Shown here: in pieces, positions 59,938 to 64,000 of the stretch
How positions within the stretch are numbered: the first letter of the stretch is position 1
How the letters are laid out: each line of letters begins with the position of its first letter
Assembly: GCA_018660835.1 (NCBI GenBank)
Contig: JABJJN010000074.1
Coordinates: forward strand, 62,001 to 126,000
Source of the DNA: Gemmatimonadota bacterium
GTDB taxonomy: Bacteria; Latescibacterota; UBA2968; UBA8231
Reading direction: 5' to 3'
Length of the DNA: 64,000 bases
Translations under genes and position numbers: made by a program
The notes under the pieces: model-generated
Database searches by the model: none
Told to the model about the DNA's origin: nothing
What the model saw: only the letters and a program-made list of their open reading frames with translations

Positions 59938-61422
59938 ATGGCCCGCACAAATCTCATCTACATACACTCGGATCAACACAGTCCATTTGTCATGGGTTGT
60001 GGCGGTGATCCGGTCGTTGCAACACCACATCTGGATCGACTTGCCACTGAAGGCGTCGTCCTCGATGCGTGTTATTGTCCGTCGCCATTGTGCGTGCCAT
60101 CGCGCATGGCGACGCTTGCCGGCCGTTACCCATCCGACAATCGCGTATGGACCAATAGTCACATCCTTGATTCGGCGACGCCGACCCTCGCTCATGCCAT
60201 GGGTGCTGGCGGCTATCGCCCCACGCTGGTGGGCCGCATGCACGCCGTTGGACCCGACCAGTTACATGGCTATGCGGAGCGCCTCATCGGCGATCATGGT
60301 CCAAATCACATCGGTGGACGTGGTGCAGATCATGGCGATCTGAGTGGCACCGCCGGCCCTGGACGTGTCAGTTTGACCAAGTCCGGCGCAGGACAGAGCG
60401 CCTATCAGGTTCATGATGAGGACGTGACGGCGGCATCCGTCGATTGGTTGAATCGCTTTGGCGTGGCCAAACGCGCGGGGCAGACGCAGGATCCCTTTTC
60501 GCTGTCCGTTGGCTTCATGTTGCCACACCAACCTTTTGTTGCCCGCGCCGAAGACTACGAGCGCTACGTGGATCGCGTGCCGCCACCCAGGACACCGCAG
60601 GAATTTGACGACGATCTACATCCACACCTGCACGCCTGGCGTGCCGCGTGTGGGATCAAGGACGTACCCGTCGACGAAGTTCAACGCGCCCGTGCCGCCT
60701 ACTGGGGACTCGTAGATCGCATGGATCAGCTGATTGGCCAGATTCTCGAGGCCCTTGAACGCAACGATCTGCTCGACAACACACTCATCGTGTATACCTC
60801 CGATCACGGCGAGCAGGCTGGCGAACACGGCTTGTGGTGGAAACAGACCTTCTACGAAGACTCGGCGCGCATTCCCGCGATCCTCTGGTGGCCAGGCCAG
60901 TTGCCTGCCGGTGTGCGTTGCGATCGTGTCTGCAGCAGTCTCGATCTGAATGCGACCATGTTGGATGCGTTGGATTGCCCGTCGCTACCCGCGTCGCGTG
61001 GTCGTTCGCTGCTGTCTCTGCTCCGGGATGAATCGACCCCCTGGGAGGATGTCGCCTTTTGCGAATTCTGTCTGGATCAGGCAGGTGCAGCGGGGCCCGT
61101 CGAAGACGCCGGTGTGTTTCAGCGTATGATTCGATATGGCGACTGGAAACTGAACTACTATCACCAGCAGCCAGCGCAACTGTTCAATCTGCGCGAAGAT
61201 CCGCGGGAAAGGATCGATCGCGTCGCAGATCCCGAGTGTGCCCAGATCGTCGCCGATCTGACGCAGCGCGTGCTGGATGGCTGGGACCCTGAGGCGATCG
61301 CCACGCATATGGCTGCACAAAGACAGGATCGTGAAATCCACGCTGCTTGGACGCGAAACACGGAACCGGCGGATGTCTATCGCTGGGATCTGCGTCCTGA
61401 GATGGATTATCTCGACCCGTAA
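59938..61422 (+). CDS. Sulfatase (formylglycine-dependent)
   Basis: Type I sulfatase of 494 aa. The N-terminal metal site is LIYIHSDQHSP (Asp, Gln), and the C-x-P-S-R formylglycine motif is present as LCVPSRMATLAGRYP (Cys52). VYTSDHGEQAGEHGLWWKQTFYEDSARIP carries the second metal site, shown here in two parts: YTSDHGEQAGEHG and KQTFYEDSARIP. There is no signal peptide, so the substrate would be taken up, or the start is misplaced. The neighbours (cupin, Gfo/Idh, amidohydrolase) suggest breakdown of sulfated or modified sugars. It is divergent from the M14 gene across 92 bases. Confidence 0.9.
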   Translation: MARTNLIYIHSDQHSPFVMGCGGDPVVATPHLDRLATEGVVLDACYCPSPLCVPSRMATLAGRYPSDNRVWTNSHILDSATPTLAHAMGAGGYRPTLVGRMHAVGPDQLHGYAERLIGDHGPNHIGGRGADHGDLSGTAGPGRVSLTKSGAGQSAYQVHDEDVTAASVDWLNRFGVAKRAGQTQDPFSLSVGFMLPHQPFVARAEDYERYVDRVPPPRTPQEFDDDLHPHLHAWRAACGIKDVPVDEVQRARAAYWGLVDRMDQLIGQILEALERNDLLDNTLIVYTSDHGEQAGEHGLWWKQTFYEDSARIPAILWWPGQLPAGVRCDRVCSSLDLNATMLDALDCPSLPASRGRSLLSLLRDESTPWEDVAFCEFCLDQAGAAGPVEDAGVFQRMIRYGDWKLNYYHQQPAQLFNLREDPRERIDRVADPECAQIVADLTQRVLDGWDPEAIATHMAAQRQDREIHAAWTRNTEPADVYRWDLRPEMDYLDP

Positions 61423-61455
61423 TCCACACCAACGACACCACTACAAAGAGTCACT

Positions 61456-62094
61456 ATGGCCATCGAAGTCTTCGACGTCCGTCACGATATCAAGAATCTC
61501 TTCGTCTCACCGCAGATCCGCGCCCGCTTCCTGCAGATGAAACCTGGGGAAACTTCACAGATGCACAGTCACGACCTGGGCCACGAGGTTTTCCTCATTC
61601 TGATGGGTCGCGCCCTGTTTGAAATCGGCGAAGACAGTGCCGAGTTGGGCCCCGGACAGTTGTGCATTGCGACCACGGACCAGCCGCACAGTGTCACCGT
61701 TCTGGGCGACGATCCTATGACGATGTATTTGTCGGTGACGCCCCACGTACAACCGACGCACACCTTCCTCGACCGCGACGGTGAGCGGCAGCCAACTCAA
61801 TTCATGCCATCCGCCGCCTACGATACGGACACGGACACGCGGACACCGATGGAAGAGCTGGTGAATCGCTTCGTCGACATGTCCGACGAATTCGCCAAGA
61901 TTGCGCAAACGGCGGCCGAAGAGCAGCGGATGACCGGTGCACGACTCACACGCGCCCTGTCTTCCGGCAACATGGATGCCGCCGACAGCCAACGAGAGGC
62001 GATATGGTTCGCCCTCTACAGGGTTTACCACAAGCTCGAAGAGGTCACCGAGATTTGGAACGCCGTGGCCCCTCGAGCCGGGCGCGTGAAGTAG
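61456..62094 (+). CDS. Cupin domain protein
   Basis: A 212-aa protein. The single cupin barrel spans residues ~15-105: MKPGETSQMHSHDLGHEVFL carries the His-x-His...Glu metal motif 1 (His-35, His-37, Glu-42 region), and GQLCIATTDQPHSVTVLGDD carries the His of motif 2. The C-terminal ~90 residues are helical and charged, without a domain I recognise. It starts 33 bases after the sulfatase and nine bases before the oxidoreductase gene, and could be a sugar isomerase, dioxygenase or sensor. Confidence 0.83.
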   Translation: MAIEVFDVRHDIKNLFVSPQIRARFLQMKPGETSQMHSHDLGHEVFLILMGRALFEIGEDSAELGPGQLCIATTDQPHSVTVLGDDPMTMYLSVTPHVQPTHTFLDRDGERQPTQFMPSAAYDTDTDTRTPMEELVNRFVDMSDEFAKIAQTAAEEQRMTGARLTRALSSGNMDAADSQREAIWFALYRVYHKLEEVTEIWNAVAPRAGRVK

Positions 62095-62103
62095 CCCATT
62101 GTC

Positions 62104-63207
62104 ATGAAGCAGATCCGCCTGGGAATCGTCGGGTGCGGCGCCATCGCCCAGATTCAACATCTGCCAAATCTGCGAGCCCTGTCAGACGAATTTCGTCTTG
62201 CCGCCGTCTGCGATGTCTCGGCTGTCCTGGCGCACCGGATGGCTGCGCAATACGCCGTCGAAGCGGCCTTCACAGACATCGACGAGATGCTTGCCGGGGC
62301 GAATCTCGACGCCGTCTTATTGTGTCAGACCGATCCCAAGGTCGACGCGGCGCGCAAGGTTGTGGCTGCGGGCAAACATCTGTTCATCGAGAAACCGGTT
62401 GCCTTCGTTCCGCAGGATGTCGACGAGTTGGTTGAGGCGGCGAGCCACGCCGGCGTTGTAGCCCAAGCGGGTTACATGAAGATCTTCGATCCAGCTTTTC
62501 AACGGCTGGAAGCGGAGGTCGAACCATTGCGCGACTCGATTCGCTTTGTCCAGATCAATCACCTACACACAGACAACGCCCACCACCTGGCTGCTTATGA
62601 CCTGGTGCGTCCCACGGATCTGCTCGGTCAGACACCAGAGCAGCAACCAGATGCGTCGAGTGATGCCGCAACGCCGTTACAGGCACGCGAAGCCGACGCA
62701 ATGCGTGCCATTGGCGAAGTAAGCTCGGGAAGCAGGCGTGCCTTCTTCCATCTGGCAGGCAGCATGATCCACGACCTGTATGGATTGCGCCGACTCTTCG
62801 GACCTGTACAAAAAGTGGTGAGTGCCGAAATCTGGAATGAGGGAGATGGTATCTCCACAATCTTTGATTGCGGTCATGGGATTCGTTGCGCAGCGACCTG
62901 GGTCGAGTTGCGCGACATCCGCTATTTCCATGAGTCACTGGAAGTCTACGGCGACGATCGGGGCTTGATCCTCACCTACCCCACAGGCTTCGCACGCGAC
63001 ATGGCGACACTGACGATACGTGGTCCAGACGCCGCCGGCAGTGCAGCACAATGGCAGCCAGAGATCGAGGGCGAAATCGCCTTCGTCGCCGAGTTGCGTC
63101 ACTTCCACGCCTGCGTCACTTCAGGCGAGACCTGTCGCGCCAGTCTGGCCGATGCACGCCACGATGTTCAACTCGTCGTTGACGTGATCGGGGCAGCAGG
63201 TAGTTAG
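62104..63207 (+). CDS. Gfo/Idh/MocA family oxidoreductase
   Basis: NAD(P)-dependent sugar or inositol dehydrogenase of 367 aa. The Rossmann part begins LGIVGCGAIAQIQHLPNL, and the conserved EKPVAF lies near residue 97 (catalytic Lys). A C-terminal alpha/beta domain follows (MIHDLYGLRRLFGPVQKVV, with the His-Asp of the family). It starts nine bases after the cupin gene. The specific substrate is unknown. Confidence 0.88.
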   Translation: MKQIRLGIVGCGAIAQIQHLPNLRALSDEFRLAAVCDVSAVLAHRMAAQYAVEAAFTDIDEMLAGANLDAVLLCQTDPKVDAARKVVAAGKHLFIEKPVAFVPQDVDELVEAASHAGVVAQAGYMKIFDPAFQRLEAEVEPLRDSIRFVQINHLHTDNAHHLAAYDLVRPTDLLGQTPEQQPDASSDAATPLQAREADAMRAIGEVSSGSRRAFFHLAGSMIHDLYGLRRLFGPVQKVVSAEIWNEGDGISTIFDCGHGIRCAATWVELRDIRYFHESLEVYGDDRGLILTYPTGFARDMATLTIRGPDAAGSAAQWQPEIEGEIAFVAELRHFHACVTSGETCRASLADARHDVQLVVDVIGAAGS

Positions 63208-63219
63208 GTCTGCAAAGAC

Positions 63220-64000
63220 TCAGTCGCGGAAAAAGAACTCCCCCGCTGTCGTGCTTAGAATCTGCTGGCGATCATCTGAGCTCAGAAAGTCCAGACCCGT
63301 AGCAATCAGATCGACACTGGGGCGATACTCGTGCGGGGGCTGCACCTGGTATGGTGCGTCGCTTGCCCACATGAGTCGCTGCGGGCCAAAGGCATCCACG
63401 ATGCGCTTGATCAGGCCCCCCAGATCATCATACGGTGCCTTGCCTTCACCCAGGGCATAGAAGGCCGAGACTTTCACCATCACCTGCTCATGCTCAGCGA
63501 TCGCGCACAGGGCAGCCGTGTCAGCTGCATCAATCGATCCACCGCCTCCTACAAGGCACATGTGATCGATGATGACGGGTGTGTCCGGGAACTGCTCGCA
63601 ACGTCGGCGTAGCGCTGGCAAACCAGCCGGTCCTATGAGGGGGCAGATTGCGAGGCGATCGGTGGCGGCAGCAGCAAACATCCGCTCAAAACCCTCGCCA
63701 TCACACCAGGTTTCGATAGGCTGATCGCGGGCGGCTACACGAAAACCGCACACACCTTTTGCCGCCAGAGACTTCATCTGCTGTGCAGCCGCCTGATTTG
63801 TCGGATCCACAACACCGATGCCAGCGAAAACACCCGGATGATCTCCCATGACCTTGAGCATATAGCTGTTGTCATCGCCATAGAAGCTCATCTGCACCAG
63901 CACGACTCGATCCACGCCGCAGGCATTGGCGTGACCGAGGATGTCCTCGGCGTGGAAGGTGGTTGGTTTTGCTGCCGCTGGTTCGTGACCACTGGCGAAG
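63220..64000 (-). CDS. Amidohydrolase family 2 protein, 5' end cut by the window edge
   Basis: TIM-barrel metal-dependent hydrolase of the amidohydrolase-2 family (ACMSD/LigW-like, often lactonase or decarboxylase). The visible part has VVLVQMSFYGDDNSYMLKVM, CPLIGPAGLPALRRRCEQF, VIIDHMCLVGGGG and the C-terminal catalytic Asp in LMWASDAPYQVQ. The frame is open past GTG 63915 to the right edge (upstream codons read ...E-D-I-L-G-H-A-N-A-C-G-V-D-R), matching the region before family residue ~60, so the start lies outside the window. It converges on the Gfo/Idh gene with 12 bases between. Confidence 0.85.
   Translation of the reverse strand, partial: FASGHEPAAAKPTTFHAEDILGHANACGVDRVVLVQMSFYGDDNSYMLKVMGDHPGVFAGIGVVDPTNQAAAQQMKSLAAKGVCGFRVAARDQPIETWCDGEGFERMFAAAATDRLAICPLIGPAGLPALRRRCEQFPDTPVIIDHMCLVGGGGSIDAADTAALCAIAEHEQVMVKVSAFYALGEGKAPYDDLGGLIKRIVDAFGPQRLMWASDAPYQVQPPHEYRPSVDLIATGLDFLSSDDRQQILSTTAGEFFFRD

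Overview
The window is GC-rich, gene-dense bacterial chromosomal DNA with short intergenic gaps and long chains of overlapping genes. I found no rRNA, tRNA, CRISPR array, insertion sequence or phage gene. A secreted protein with a type IX secretion (Por) C-terminal sorting domain, a heparinase II/III-like protein, a sulfatase, Gfo/Idh and cupin genes, and many sugar-nucleotide and glycosyltransferase genes point to a Gram-negative polysaccharide-handling bacterium of the FCB superphylum, possibly Latescibacterota-like. That placement is inference; there is no rRNA to test it.

Layout. (1) 1-10.1 kb, plus strand: DUF1015 protein, undecaprenyl-diphosphatase UppP, HpaI-type aldolase, a secreted beta-propeller protein with a T9SS tail, an M28 peptidase and a heparinase-like protein. 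(2) 10.1-33.3 kb, almost all minus strand: an exopolysaccharide/O-antigen locus with a polyprenyl-phosphate sugar transferase, GT2, GT4 and GT39 glycosyltransferases, carbamoyltransferase, glutamine-dependent asparagine synthase-like amidotransferase, O-antigen ligase/polymerase, flippase, phosphohexomutase, aminotransferase, polysaccharide deacetylase, methyltransferase and epimerase. It is interrupted by a YjbQ-like gene and a SixA-like phosphatase. (3) 33.4-35.9 kb, plus strand: a PTS EIIA protein and a BatA/VWA-type membrane protein. (4) 35.9-50.4 kb, minus strand: one compact run in the order trpE-trpG-trpD-trpC-trpS-aroQ-tyrA-aroA-like-(46-aa membrane peptide)-aroE-argS-(58-aa zinc ribbon)-aroK-aroB-rimO-DUF971. 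Its upstream region holds a good sigma70-type promoter, a 39-codon leader ORF with an R-Y-W-W-R-F run, a mutually exclusive antiterminator and an intrinsic terminator: a trp-type ribosome-mediated attenuator. (5) 50.4-57.9 kb, minus strand: TauE/SafE permease, a MacB-like ABC pair, then RmlD, a dolichol-phosphate-mannose-synthase-like GT2, a GT2 fused to half of a polyprenyl glycosylphosphotransferase, and a lipoprotein with a degenerate thioredoxin-like domain. (6) 58.0-64.0 kb: aldo/keto reductase, M14-type deacylase, sulfatase, cupin, Gfo/Idh oxidoreductase and an amidohydrolase cut by the right edge.

The most interesting points are the aromatic attenuator at 50183-50408 controlling a combined trp/tyr/shikimate/aminoacyl-tRNA-synthetase operon, and an AroA homologue in that operon that keeps the EPSP-synthase length and order but has lost nearly every catalytic residue. 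Two short genes in the operon (46 and 58 aa) are translationally coupled to their neighbours and easily missed. Also notable are a glycosyltransferase fused to a sugar-phosphotransferase half that stops exactly where the catalytic domain should begin, and three 21-22 bp direct repeats upstream of the polysaccharide operon.
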